A stretch of DNA of 7,878 nt. Origin: JABWBR01 sp036741235 (GTDB lineage Bacteria > Bacteroidota > Bacteroidia > Chitinophagales > Saprospiraceae). The notes under the pieces are model-generated. The model worked only from the letters and a program-made list of their open reading frames with translations, did not search any database and had not been told where the DNA came from. Shown in pieces: positions 1-7,047 of the stretch. Location of the stretch: contig DAINSQ010000206.1 of NCBI GenBank assembly GCA_036741235.1, positions 1 to 7,878 of the forward strand, in the 5' to 3' direction. Numbering within the stretch: the first letter of the stretch is position 1; each line of letters begins with the position of its first letter. A program made the translations under genes and the position numbers.

Positions 1-86
1 AACCCCTCATAACCCTTCATAACCCCTCATAACCCCTCATAACCCCTCATAACCCCTCATCACCCCTCATAACCCCTCATCCCCCT
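1..86 (-). repeat. 10-bp tandem repeat array, G-tract rich on the minus strand
   Basis: Eight consecutive 10-bp units of AACCCCTCAT (minus strand ATGAGGGGTT) fill bases 1-80. Six are identical. Unit 2 has one C-to-T change at 16 and unit 7 one A-to-C change at 61. A degenerate CCCCCT follows at 81-86. The array is cut by the left edge, so its true copy number is unknown. It begins a few bases past the stop codon of the PorP/SprF-like gene, in that gene's transcription direction, so it probably forms the 3' end of the operon transcript. Because 10 is not a multiple of 3, every frame on both strands meets a stop every 30 bases, so the array is not coding. The minus strand shows nine G-tracts of 3 to 5 Gs, mostly with 6-nt spacers (TTATGA), which fits the usual G-quadruplex pattern. 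Function is not known. Confidence 0.95.
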
Positions 87-90
87 GGCA

Positions 91-1167
91 TTAAAACTTC
101 GGGCAATTCACCTTAAACCTGGTTTTCTCCGGGTGCGTATAAATGAGCGACACCTCGAAAGCGCCACGGGAGTTATTGACGGACGCCAGTTTGGAAGTGG
201 TAATATCGTAGCTGATACCGAGGTTCCAGCGTTCCATTTCGAGGATAGCGGAAACGATCACGGCGTCCATGGTCATACTCTGGTCAAGTTGATTCGACAA
301 GTGGGCCCAGCCGCCTGCGCGAATGGCCAACTCTCGCCAGTCGCGGCTGGTATAGCGGAAATTGGCGCCGGCAGTGGTGCTGAACGAAGGCCCCTGCTTC
401 ATAACGGCTACGGCGGGCAGTACGCTCAGGTTGTCGCCCAGGGGCAACTCGCCGCCTGCATGGCCTACCCAGCGTGAATACAATTTTTCATCGGGCAGGT
501 CGCGAAATGACACATTCGGCGTATTGATGTGGTGCATAGCGCCGCCGAAATAAATGCTCAGGTTATCGTCGGCGATGGCATACCACAGCAACCCGGCGCT
601 GAAGTCGAGGTATTGCCTGGAATTGCGGTCGGCAAAACCCTCGCCCGAGTCGGCGCCGAAATCGATGACATTGTTGCCATTATCGTATTGGCTCGAAAAC
701 CACAATTCCTGCCAGTTGAAACTACGCTGGCCGAAGCCGAGCTGCGCCCCGGCGATGAGGTATTGATCGTTTCGGGAATAGCGGCCGCCACCCAGTTGTT
801 TCATAAAAGAAGCTCCCATCATTACCTGCGTTTGACTAAACTGAGAGGTGCCCACCTGGTCGCGCAGCGCACTGATGCCAAAACCCACATAGTCGCCCTT
901 CATCACACGGCGGCGCGCGTCAAAACTGGCAGCCATCGTACGGAAGGGTTTGTCGGCCAATACGCTGGCATATAGCGAACGGTAGTTGGCAACAAAACGC
1001 CATTGGCCTTCGTATACGCCGATCATGGCGGGGTTGGTTTGTAGCGGAGCGGCGTAAAATTGGGCGAAACGGGTATCCTGAGCCTGGGCGTTAATAAACC
1101 CGGCAACTATCGCAACGGCTATTGCCAGTATTTTACCAGTTATGGAGTGCGTAAAATTCAACTGCAT
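91..1167 (-). CDS. T9SS PorP/SprF-family outer-membrane protein
   Basis: A 358-residue protein of the PorP/SprF family, integral outer-membrane beta-barrels tied to the type IX secretion system. PorP members belong to the core machinery, while SprF members serve a particular large substrate. The start is the ATG at 1165-1167, the only Met before a clear signal peptide (Lys12, hydrophobic core to about residue 25, likely cut after Ala29 in NAQAQ). The mature N-terminus carries the family hallmark FAQFYAAPLQTNPAM (residues 34-48). Alternating beta-strand-like segments fill the rest, and the protein ends in CPKF, the family-typical Cys-Pro-basic-Phe end with a terminal aromatic residue. Length is normal for the family. 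It lies 37 nt downstream of the giant adhesin gene on the same strand with no visible terminator between them, so co-transcription is likely. By analogy with sprB-sprF of Flavobacterium johnsoniae it is inferred to serve its neighbour. It is called SprF-like from context; sequence alone does not separate PorP from SprF paralogues. No Shine-Dalgarno is visible; the upstream bases are A/T-rich, as is usual in this phylum. Confidence 0.93.
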   Translation of the reverse strand: MQLNFTHSITGKILAIAVAIVAGFINAQAQDTRFAQFYAAPLQTNPAMIGVYEGQWRFVANYRSLYASVLADKPFRTMAASFDARRRVMKGDYVGFGISALRDQVGTSQFSQTQVMMGASFMKQLGGGRYSRNDQYLIAGAQLGFGQRSFNWQELWFSSQYDNGNNVIDFGADSGEGFADRNSRQYLDFSAGLLWYAIADDNLSIYFGGAMHHINTPNVSFRDLPDEKLYSRWVGHAGGELPLGDNLSVLPAVAVMKQGPSFSTTAGANFRYTSRDWRELAIRAGGWAHLSNQLDQSMTMDAVIVSAILEMERWNLGISYDITTSKLASVNNSRGAFEVSLIYTHPEKTRFKVNCPKF

Positions 1168-1204
1168 AAAACTATTTTTTAGGCAATGATGAAATCAATG
1201 GATG

Positions 1205-4200
1205 TTATCTGATTAAAGTGGTTTCTCCTCTGAATATTTCGCGTTCGCCATCGATATAAACTGCTCGAACGAACCAAATATACACGCTGCTGTTGAGCAT
1301 TTGACCCTTGTAGGAGCCGTCCCAACCAGTATTCGGGTCATTGGCAGGGAAATTGCGCGCTTCGTACAACAATTCGCCCCAGCGGTCAAATACCTGGAAT
1401 AATTCAATCTGCGTGCCTTCCTGCCCATGTACCAACAACCGGTCGTTGAGGTTGTCGCCATTGGGCGAAAAGCCGGTTGGCACTGCCACAATTCGCGGTT
1501 TGTTGACAAATATATGAATGATGTCAGTGTCATCACAACCGTTGGCATCAACGCCGTATAATTCGAATGAAATGGTGTTTTGCGAAAAAACCAGCGGATC
1601 GGGACAAGCAGTGCAGCTCAGGTTGCCTTCGTAAGGCTCCGACCAGGTGAAAGTGACCGGGCCATTGGGGTTGTAGGCATTGGCCAGCAAGCGGATAGTG
1701 TCGCCCAGTGTCGTTTGAATATCAGGGCCGGCGTCAACGGTAAATTCAGCGGGTTCAGTAATGGCTATATTGCTGAAAAATGTACAGTTGTATACATCTT
1801 GCACATAAACAGTATAGTTGCCGGCGCCCAATCCGATAAGCGTTGAGCTGCCCGTCCAGGTTTGGTTGTTAAGACTATACCGATAAGGGGGAGTCCCCCC
1901 CAGCGTAGCAACCTGGATGGAGCCGTCTTTAAAGCCAAAACAGTCGGGATTGAGTGCCGACAGGGAGGCGGTGAGTTCTTCAGGTTGGCCTACCGTAATA
2001 TTGGCGGTTGCCTGACAGCCGTTGGCGTCGGCAACGGTCACCTGATAGTCGCCTGCGGGCAGGTCGGTAATACCGGCGCCGGTTTGCTGGTTCGACCACT
2101 GGTAGGTATACCCTGGCACGCCCCCGGTTATGATGCTGGAAATTTCGCCGGTTTTACCGCCGAAGCACTTGTTATCTTCTGATTCCAATTTGACCGCTAA
2201 TACGGGAGGTTGATCTACCTGTACCGATCCTGTGCTGAAACAGCCGTCGCCATCAGTAACGGTTACTGTATAGGCCCCTGCGGCGAGGCCGGTGGCAGTA
2301 ATGCCGGTCTGGTTATTGGCATTGCTGCTCCATTGGAAGGTATAACCGCCAACATCACCCTGAATATTAGCAACGGTAGCTGTGCCGTCGGCGCCTTCAA
2401 AGCAGCTTACGGCATCGGGCGTTATGTCAAACGTGATCAAATTTGGCTGGGGCAGGAATCGTGAGATAACGCCGAAACACCCCTGCTGGTCGGTAATGGT
2501 CACCATATAGGTGGTATTTCCGGCCAGACCCTGGGAGGTGAGGCCGCTTTGGCCGTTACTCCACAGGAAGGTATAGTCGGCTACGTCATTCGGATCGCCG
2601 GCGCCGCCGCTGAATTGATTGATGCCCATTTCGCCGTCGTTGTAGCCGAAGCAGGTGGGCTGGTTGGCAATGATATTGGCGCCGAAGGCGGGCCAATCGT
2701 CGAGCGTTATGCTGCCCTGGGCGCTACACCCGTTGAGGTCGGTAGCGGTTACGGAATAGATACCCGGCGCCAGGGCGGAGGCTGTGGCGCCTGCCTGTTG
2801 GTTGCTCCAGGTATAGGTATAGAAGTTGCCCGTGCCGCCGCCGGCAACTGCGGTAGCTGAGTTGTTGCCTTCGCCGAAGCAACTGCGGTACGATTGGGTT
2901 AAGGTTACCGATACGGGCGTTGCAGGTTCGGTTACATTACCTGTTGCCTGTGCTTGACAGCCGTTATTATCGGTTACCACAACGGAATAGACGCCTGCTG
3001 TGAGGCCGGTAATAGCAGGCGTTACGGCGTTGGTGTTCCATTGGTAGGAATATGGATTAACCCCTCCTGACACGACGGCGGTTGCAAGGCCATCGGCGCC
3101 GTCGAAGCACAGTGCGGCGATAGTATTTACATTTACCGTCAGCGGCGCCGGTTCGGTGACTTCTACTGTACCGGTGATGCTACAGCCATTGACGTCAGTT
3201 ACCTGTGCCGTATAAGTGCCGGCTTCGAGGAACAGGGCCAGGCTTGACAATTGCTGCAGGGCGTCGTCCCACTCATAAGTGAACCCGCCGGCGCCGCCGC
3301 TGGCGCTCACCATGGCCGTACCCGTATTATTGCCGTTGCAATCAACGGGTGTTGACGTGATTGAAGTGATCACCAATGGCGGTGGAGCTACGAGGTTAGT
3401 ACAATTATTGATCGTACAACCGTTGGCATCTGTAACGGTTACACAGGTATTGCCGGCCGGCAGGTTGGTTGCCAACGCGGTTTGGGCGCCTGAAGACCAC
3501 TGATAGTTGAGCGTCCCCGTGCCGCCTGATGTGATGGCGAGCGCCTGCCCGTCCTGGGTATTAAAGCAACTTGGATCCTGGCCATCTATACTAAGCGTGA
3601 GTTGGGCGGGATTAGCGAGGTTGACACTTGCATTGGCCGTACAGCCTTCGCTATCAGTGACAATCACCTGGTAGGTATTGGGCGCCAGGTTGGAGCGCAC
3701 ATTATTGGCGCCTGAAGATACGCCGTTCCAGGTGTATGTAAAGCCGCCGTTGCCGCCCTGTGGCGTAGCGGTGATAACGCCGTTATTGCCGTTGAAGCAG
3801 CTTATAGCCTGGGTGATATTGAGCCCCAGCGTCAATTGAGCGGGTTGTTGAATAGTAAAAAATACGGAATCTCGGCAACCTTCAATATCCTGTACGATCA
3901 CAAAGTGATTGCCGGGGCTCAGGTTGTTAAAGACACCGTTAAACGAGCTGTTGGGGGATCCATCCAGATAAAACTGGTAAGGCGAGGCGCCTCCTGCGGC
4001 TACAATAGTGGCTGCGCCGTCGGCTATGCCGAAACAACTGCTGGGTTGCAGGTTGTTGGCGCTGCCCGCCAGCGTACAGGCGCCGTAATCGCAGGTGGCC
4101 GAGCCTACGCCGACCGTACAATCGAGGGAAGCGCCGCCGGTATTGGCGCGCACCTCCAGGGTGACCTGATCGCCGACCACGAGGCCGGTTGCAACAAAGA

Positions 4201-6709
4201 ATTGATCAGAGATGGGACCTTGCCACGGGCCTGTCGATCCGTTTATCGTATAGCGGATTTCGTAGTCATTGATTCCCCCAATGGGCGACCAACTGAAGGT
4301 GATTTCTCCATCAGCAGTGGGTTGACAAATCACCACGGGCGCCGGAAGGTTGTTGATGATGCCCACCACGATCGTATCGCGCGCAGTGCAGCCGTAGCTG
4401 TCGCTGGCTGTTACGATATAGCTGGTCGTGTTGTTGGGGTCGGCAACCGGGTTAGGGCAGTTGTTGCAACTCAGCCCCGCCGTCGGCGTCCAGGTATAGG
4501 TTATGTTATTGGTAGAATTAAAAGTAATCGACCAGGAATTAACACTGCCGATTTCGTTGATGCCGAATCCGTCAGATACTACCAATTGCCAGTTGCCGTT
4601 GATAGTGGCGCCGTTGAGCACAGACCAGTTGCCCTCGGGGCGGAAGCTGCCTGTAAAAGGCCCGGTACCGGTAGTAATCAGCGGTGCGGCAGCGGTAGTA
4701 AAGCAGGTATTGATATAATTATCGCTGCTACCGCCGTTGTTGGTCGACAATTCGAGCAATTGGCCGGAAGGCGCTCTTAGATAGAGGCGCAGATCGCTGT
4801 TCCAATCTGTGCTGATATTGACGCAGACCGAAACAATTTGCGTATTGACATTCGTGATCGTTAGCGGTCTTACGCTGTTTACGCTTATGGATGAATAATA
4901 GGGATTGGCGTAGGGATGGTTGGAAAAGCCCAAAGGGTAGTTGGGAAATGCTTCAAACGTTACGGCAGTTTGCATTGGGAGGTTGGCATTGACATCCAGG
5001 GGGGCGGTATCGTCGTCGCAAATGACGATATCGTTTTCCGGGGCCAATAATTGCTGACAGTCGTAGCAGTCGGGGTGCGTTTCCGGCAACACGATCAGTT
5101 GAAGCGAAGTATCATAGGTACAGCCGAAATCATTGGTCACGGAGAAAGTATAGCTGGCCGTTCCCGCATTTTGGGGAGAGGCGGAAATAGAATCTTGAGC
5201 AAGTTGAAAAATAGAAGGATTGGGGAGCCAGGTATAGTCCACAATTTGTGGGGTAAAGACCTCCAGTTCGGGGTAAATAGCGGGGTTAAAGTTGATACTC
5301 CATTCAAACACCCATCCATTGTCGGAGGCCCACTGGTCTTGCACAATCAGGGTCCACTCGCCGTTGAGCGGGCAACCGATCAGGTTCTCGAGCGGTTCAA
5401 ACGAGGCGTAATTGCCGCTGGGCAGGGTAGGGGGGTCAAAGGTTTCTGTGTATTCCGTCCAGGTATATTGGGCATCGGCAGTCCAGCAATAATCCCACCC
5501 GACGCCAGGCAGGGGCGGGTTAGGGTTGGTAAAATCGTCGAGTTCATAGGGAACCCCCAGGAACACGAGATTACCGATAAACTCCTGGTCTTGGAGTTTA
5601 ACGGTAGTGCCGTCGGGGCAGCGGATAAGCACGTCGAGGTCGTGCATCCAGGAGTGCTCCATATTTACGCAGATACTTGTCAGGTCGTTGATATCGGTGA
5701 GTACCTGGCCTGGCGAGAAGCTGGTCAGGTTAACGCTCGTTTCATATACTGCGCCGGTGCCGTCGGGCAGGGGCAGCGAGTCGGATACGGCGCCGCCGGA
5801 TTGGAAGCTGCCGGGCAACGGAATAACCGATACTTCGGCGCTGTTTTGCATGGTATTGATAGCTGCGTCGAGGTTGATGGTATCGCCCGAGCAGATTTGG
5901 GCGGGCAGCGCGCCGCCGATGATAAAGTCGGGGCGGGTAGAAATACGCACGCGCTGATTGAGGAAAGTGGAACTTCGGCAGCCGAACTGGTCGGTGATGG
6001 TGAGCTGCACTACATAGCCGCCGGGTTCGTCATAAGTATGCGATACATTGGGGCCGACAGCCGTAACACCGTCGCCAAAATTCCATTCAAAAGAAGAAGT
6101 AAAATCGGAATGGTTGTATATCAATCCGTTTTGGGGGTAGATACCCTGGCCGTTAAAGAAAATGCGTTGGTCGGGGCATGCATTGATCCAGCCGGTATCG
6201 GCGGGCGCCACTGCCGGGGTTGAGCTCACCAGATCGGTGAGAATTGTTTGGCAGGCGGCGATACACCCCATTTGGGCGCTCCAACCGGCGCCTTCATCGG
6301 CGCCGTCAGAGGTGAAAACAACCGTAATGCAACCGCTGGGATTGGCGGCGGTGGCTTGCACAATAAAAGGGGGACCGGTAAAAAAGTCGCTTGCACATGA
6401 CAATTCGTTGCCGGGCATTGCTGTGGGCGAATCGTAAAAGCACAATTCATCGCCGTCGCCCAAATCCAGGCTTATAAAAAACAGTTGGATATGAGTGCCG
6501 GTAGAACCGTCGGGGCAAATCGTAGTCGTAATGTTTTGATTCGGGCCGTAGCCGCTGTTATTACCTCCGCTATCAATGAAAAAACCGCTGCAATCGTTGA
6601 TAGGATTGCCGTTCATGATGTAATTCTGCGCAGACAAAGCGCCCAGACTCCAGTAAGATACCGCCAATAGAAAGGCGATCATTTTGTAGTGTGTTGTCAT
6701 TTGCAACAT
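1205..6709 (-). CDS. Giant T9SS-secreted SprB-repeat adhesin with type-B C-terminal domain
   Basis: Surface protein of about 1834 residues (numbered from the ATG at 6707-6709). Residues 1-27 form a signal peptide (Lys9, core IAFLLAV, likely cut after ALSA). Then: CUB-like domain, about 31-149 (GDGDELCFYD, ending GAGWSAQMGC); PKD domain, about 172-262 (NFGDG at 210-214, then HTYDEPGGYVVQLTITD); P-domain-like module, about 290-474; Ig/PKD-like stretch, about 487-537; second P-domain-like module, about 577-732; Ig/PKD-like stretch, about 733-782; FN3-like segment, about 790-870; ten SprB repeats, about 890-1655; PKD-like module, about 1656-1740; and the gliding-motility C-terminal domain, 1741-1834. 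That last domain is the type-B T9SS sorting signal, so the protein should cross the outer membrane by T9SS and act at the cell surface, probably in adhesion or gliding. No protease or glycosidase catalytic domain was recognised; the P-domain modules stand without a peptidase. The reading frame can be extended to a TTG at 6719-6721. ATGs at 6707-6709 or 6698-6700 are preferred because both give a normal signal peptide. The PorP/SprF-like gene follows 37 nt downstream. The protein is Cys-rich, which suggests disulfides outside the cell. Confidence 0.92.
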   Translation of the reverse strand: MLQMTTHYKMIAFLLAVSYWSLGALSAQNYIMNGNPINDCSGFFIDSGGNNSGYGPNQNITTTICPDGSTGTHIQLFFISLDLGDGDELCFYDSPTAMPGNELSCASDFFTGPPFIVQATAANPSGCITVVFTSDGADEGAGWSAQMGCIAACQTILTDLVSSTPAVAPADTGWINACPDQRIFFNGQGIYPQNGLIYNHSDFTSSFEWNFGDGVTAVGPNVSHTYDEPGGYVVQLTITDQFGCRSSTFLNQRVRISTRPDFIIGGALPAQICSGDTINLDAAINTMQNSAEVSVIPLPGSFQSGGAVSDSLPLPDGTGAVYETSVNLTSFSPGQVLTDINDLTSICVNMEHSWMHDLDVLIRCPDGTTVKLQDQEFIGNLVFLGVPYELDDFTNPNPPLPGVGWDYCWTADAQYTWTEYTETFDPPTLPSGNYASFEPLENLIGCPLNGEWTLIVQDQWASDNGWVFEWSINFNPAIYPELEVFTPQIVDYTWLPNPSIFQLAQDSISASPQNAGTASYTFSVTNDFGCTYDTSLQLIVLPETHPDCYDCQQLLAPENDIVICDDDTAPLDVNANLPMQTAVTFEAFPNYPLGFSNHPYANPYYSSISVNSVRPLTITNVNTQIVSVCVNISTDWNSDLRLYLRAPSGQLLELSTNNGGSSDNYINTCFTTAAAPLITTGTGPFTGSFRPEGNWSVLNGATINGNWQLVVSDGFGINEIGSVNSWSITFNSTNNITYTWTPTAGLSCNNCPNPVADPNNTTSYIVTASDSYGCTARDTIVVGIINNLPAPVVICQPTADGEITFSWSPIGGINDYEIRYTINGSTGPWQGPISDQFFVATGLVVGDQVTLEVRANTGGASLDCTVGVGSATCDYGACTLAGSANNLQPSSCFGIADGAATIVAAGGASPYQFYLDGSPNSSFNGVFNNLSPGNHFVIVQDIEGCRDSVFFTIQQPAQLTLGLNITQAISCFNGNNGVITATPQGGNGGFTYTWNGVSSGANNVRSNLAPNTYQVIVTDSEGCTANASVNLANPAQLTLSIDGQDPSCFNTQDGQALAITSGGTGTLNYQWSSGAQTALATNLPAGNTCVTVTDANGCTINNCTNLVAPPPLVITSITSTPVDCNGNNTGTAMVSASGGAGGFTYEWDDALQQLSSLALFLEAGTYTAQVTDVNGCSITGTVEVTEPAPLTVNVNTIAALCFDGADGLATAVVSGGVNPYSYQWNTNAVTPAITGLTAGVYSVVVTDNNGCQAQATGNVTEPATPVSVTLTQSYRSCFGEGNNSATAVAGGGTGNFYTYTWSNQQAGATASALAPGIYSVTATDLNGCSAQGSITLDDWPAFGANIIANQPTCFGYNDGEMGINQFSGGAGDPNDVADYTFLWSNGQSGLTSQGLAGNTTYMVTITDQQGCFGVISRFLPQPNLITFDITPDAVSCFEGADGTATVANIQGDVGGYTFQWSSNANNQTGITATGLAAGAYTVTVTDGDGCFSTGSVQVDQPPVLAVKLESEDNKCFGGKTGEISSIITGGVPGYTYQWSNQQTGAGITDLPAGDYQVTVADANGCQATANITVGQPEELTASLSALNPDCFGFKDGSIQVATLGGTPPYRYSLNNQTWTGSSTLIGLGAGNYTVYVQDVYNCTFFSNIAITEPAEFTVDAGPDIQTTLGDTIRLLANAYNPNGPVTFTWSEPYEGNLSCTACPDPLVFSQNTISFELYGVDANGCDDTDIIHIFVNKPRIVAVPTGFSPNGDNLNDRLLVHGQEGTQIELFQVFDRWGELLYEARNFPANDPNTGWDGSYKGQMLNSSVYIWFVRAVYIDGEREIFRGETTLIR
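1208..1488 (-). other. Type-B T9SS C-terminal sorting domain (gliding-motility-associated)
   Basis: The last 94 or so residues of the adhesin carry the signature of the gliding-motility-associated C-terminal domain: PTGFSPNGDNLNDRL at residue 1744 onward, then VFDRWGELLYEA, then GWDGSYKGQMLNSSVYIW, and an ending close to FRGETTLIR. In F. johnsoniae such type-B signals direct export through T9SS and, unlike type-A signals, generally need a cognate SprF-like outer-membrane protein. The adjacent PorP/SprF-like gene fits that dependence. The domain is intact to the TAA stop at 1205-1207. Confidence 0.92.
1735..4042 (-). repeat. Ten tandem SprB-type repeats within the adhesin gene
   Basis: Ten imperfect protein repeats of 75-83 residues. 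Each starts at a Cys, usually in a CFG/CFN/CFE context, and runs through a GG...Y.W centre, an L.AG.Y.V.VTD strand and a second Cys (NGC/EGC/QGC), ending near a Pro (EPA, QPA, QPP). The first Cys of each falls at residues 892, 971, 1048, 1124, 1201, 1277, 1353, 1436, 1515 and 1590 (numbering from 6709). This matches the SprB repeat family found in Bacteroidota gliding and attachment proteins. The repeats are diverged at both DNA and protein level, so this is an old array and not a recent expansion. Repeat 4 has CNG in place of CF. Repeat 7 is longest, with a small insertion (GAGDPNDVADY). Repeats 1 and 10 lack the Trp of the central Y.W motif (QFYLDG and RYSLNN), so the two end units differ from the internal ones. 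Confidence 0.9.
1895..1901 (-). repeat. G7 homopolymer tract inside the adhesin coding sequence
   Basis: Seven consecutive Gs on the coding strand (CTG GGG GGG ACT, residues 1603-1606) lie in the tenth SprB repeat. With the GGGGG on the plus strand at 1887-1891 they form a GC stem of 5 bp with a 3-base loop. In this sequence the reading frame is intact and continues to the sorting domain. A one-base slip here would leave the repeats and lose the secretion signal. Confidence 0.75.
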
Positions 6710-6748
6710 TTTAACAACCAATTAAAAGTACCACATTGAATGAGAAGC

Positions 6749-6767
6749 CCTGTTCGCGCCGAACAGG
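6749..6767 (-). promoter_or_regulatory. Perfect hairpin in the predicted 5' leader of the adhesin mRNA
   Basis: CCTGTTCG (6749-6756) and CGAACAGG (6760-6767) are exact inverted complements around a 3-base loop, giving an 8-bp stem. It sits 39 nt upstream of the preferred adhesin start and downstream of the candidate promoter at 6853-6860, so it would lie in the untranslated leader. No T-run follows on either strand, so it does not look like an intrinsic terminator. It could be an mRNA-stability or translation-control structure, or a DNA operator palindrome; the sequence does not decide which. Confidence 0.5.
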
Positions 6768-6852
6768 CAAGGGCGTAATTTATCCAATAGCATTAAACTG
6801 CTTGTTGTGTTAAGGGCGGTCGTCTGTTGGAGATAATAGAAGGAATCCGGGG

Positions 6853-6860
6853 CAAAGATA
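6853..6860 (-). promoter_or_regulatory. Candidate -7 promoter element for the adhesin-porP/sprF operon
   Basis: On the minus strand this reads TATCTTTG, an exact match to the Bacteroidota sigma-ABfr -7 consensus TAnnTTTG. A clear -33 TTTG is not seen at the expected distance; TTTA (6874-6877) is present but too close. Transcription from here would give a leader of roughly 140 nt containing the hairpin at 6749-6767. A second exact match, TAATTTTG at 6923-6930 on the same strand, is an alternative. Matches are cheap in AT-rich DNA, so this is tentative. Confidence 0.4.
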
Positions 6861-7009
6861 AATAAAAGTATGGTAAATAGGTGTAAGTTTTTCTCATATA
6901 ACTTGTGTTTTGCCTGTTTGTGCAAAATTATTTTTTTCATACGAGCATTTGTATTTTATTTATGATAATAATTTTAGTCTGTACGACAAATCTTTAGATA
7001 GCTCCTTCC

Positions 7010-7017
7010 TAACTTTG
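7010..7017 (+). promoter_or_regulatory. Candidate -7 promoter element for folD
   Basis: TAACTTTG matches the Bacteroidota -7 consensus TAnnTTTG exactly and lies 30 bases before the folD ATG, implying a short leader of about 25 nt. No good -33 TTTG is visible at the usual spacing. No Shine-Dalgarno is present; the bases before the ATG are A/T-rich (AATTAAAT), as is common for translated genes in this phylum. Confidence 0.45.
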
Positions 7018-7047
7018 CGCTTTGTTTCACCTATTTATGAATTAAAT

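Larger units (their letters stand above)
6710..7047. other. AT-rich divergent intergenic region
   Basis: About 340 bases without a convincing gene separate the adhesin operon (leftward) from folD (rightward). The part nearest the adhesin has mixed composition and contains a perfect 8-bp hairpin; the part from about 6855 to 7047 is strongly AT-rich. Candidate -7 promoter elements of the Bacteroidota TAnnTTTG type are present for both directions. An open frame of 72 codons on the minus strand (6722-6940) overlaps the candidate adhesin promoter, matches no family I know and is not called. No tRNA, riboswitch or convincing terminator was recognised. Confidence 0.7.

Noticed and set aside
1..86. 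CRISPR array
   Set aside because: The repeats are 10-bp units in direct contact with no unique spacers, so it is a simple tandem repeat.
133..975. Plus-strand frames overlapping the PorP/SprF-like gene
   Set aside because: They are antisense shadows. The minus-strand product has a signal peptide and family hallmarks at both ends.
3836..4780. 314-codon open frame on the plus strand
   Set aside because: Antisense to the SprB, FN3 and P-like region of the adhesin. It has low-complexity Ala/Gly/Val composition, no recognisable domain and no promoter or start context.
5051..6223. 390-codon open frame on the plus strand, antisense to the adhesin
   Set aside because: It lies wholly inside the adhesin gene, whose domains are unmistakable on the other strand. 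Its translation shows no known motif and looks like a by-product of the adhesin's codon bias.
6908..6937. TTTTGC...GCAAAA inverted repeat followed by a T-run, resembling a plus-strand terminator
   Set aside because: The stem is only 6 bp and AT-rich with an 8-base loop, and no plus-strand gene precedes it in the window to terminate. Chance is likely in such AT-rich DNA.
6722..6940. 72-codon minus-strand frame in the intergenic region
   Set aside because: Composition reflects AT-rich non-coding DNA. It overlaps the candidate adhesin promoter and leader hairpin and resembles no family I know.
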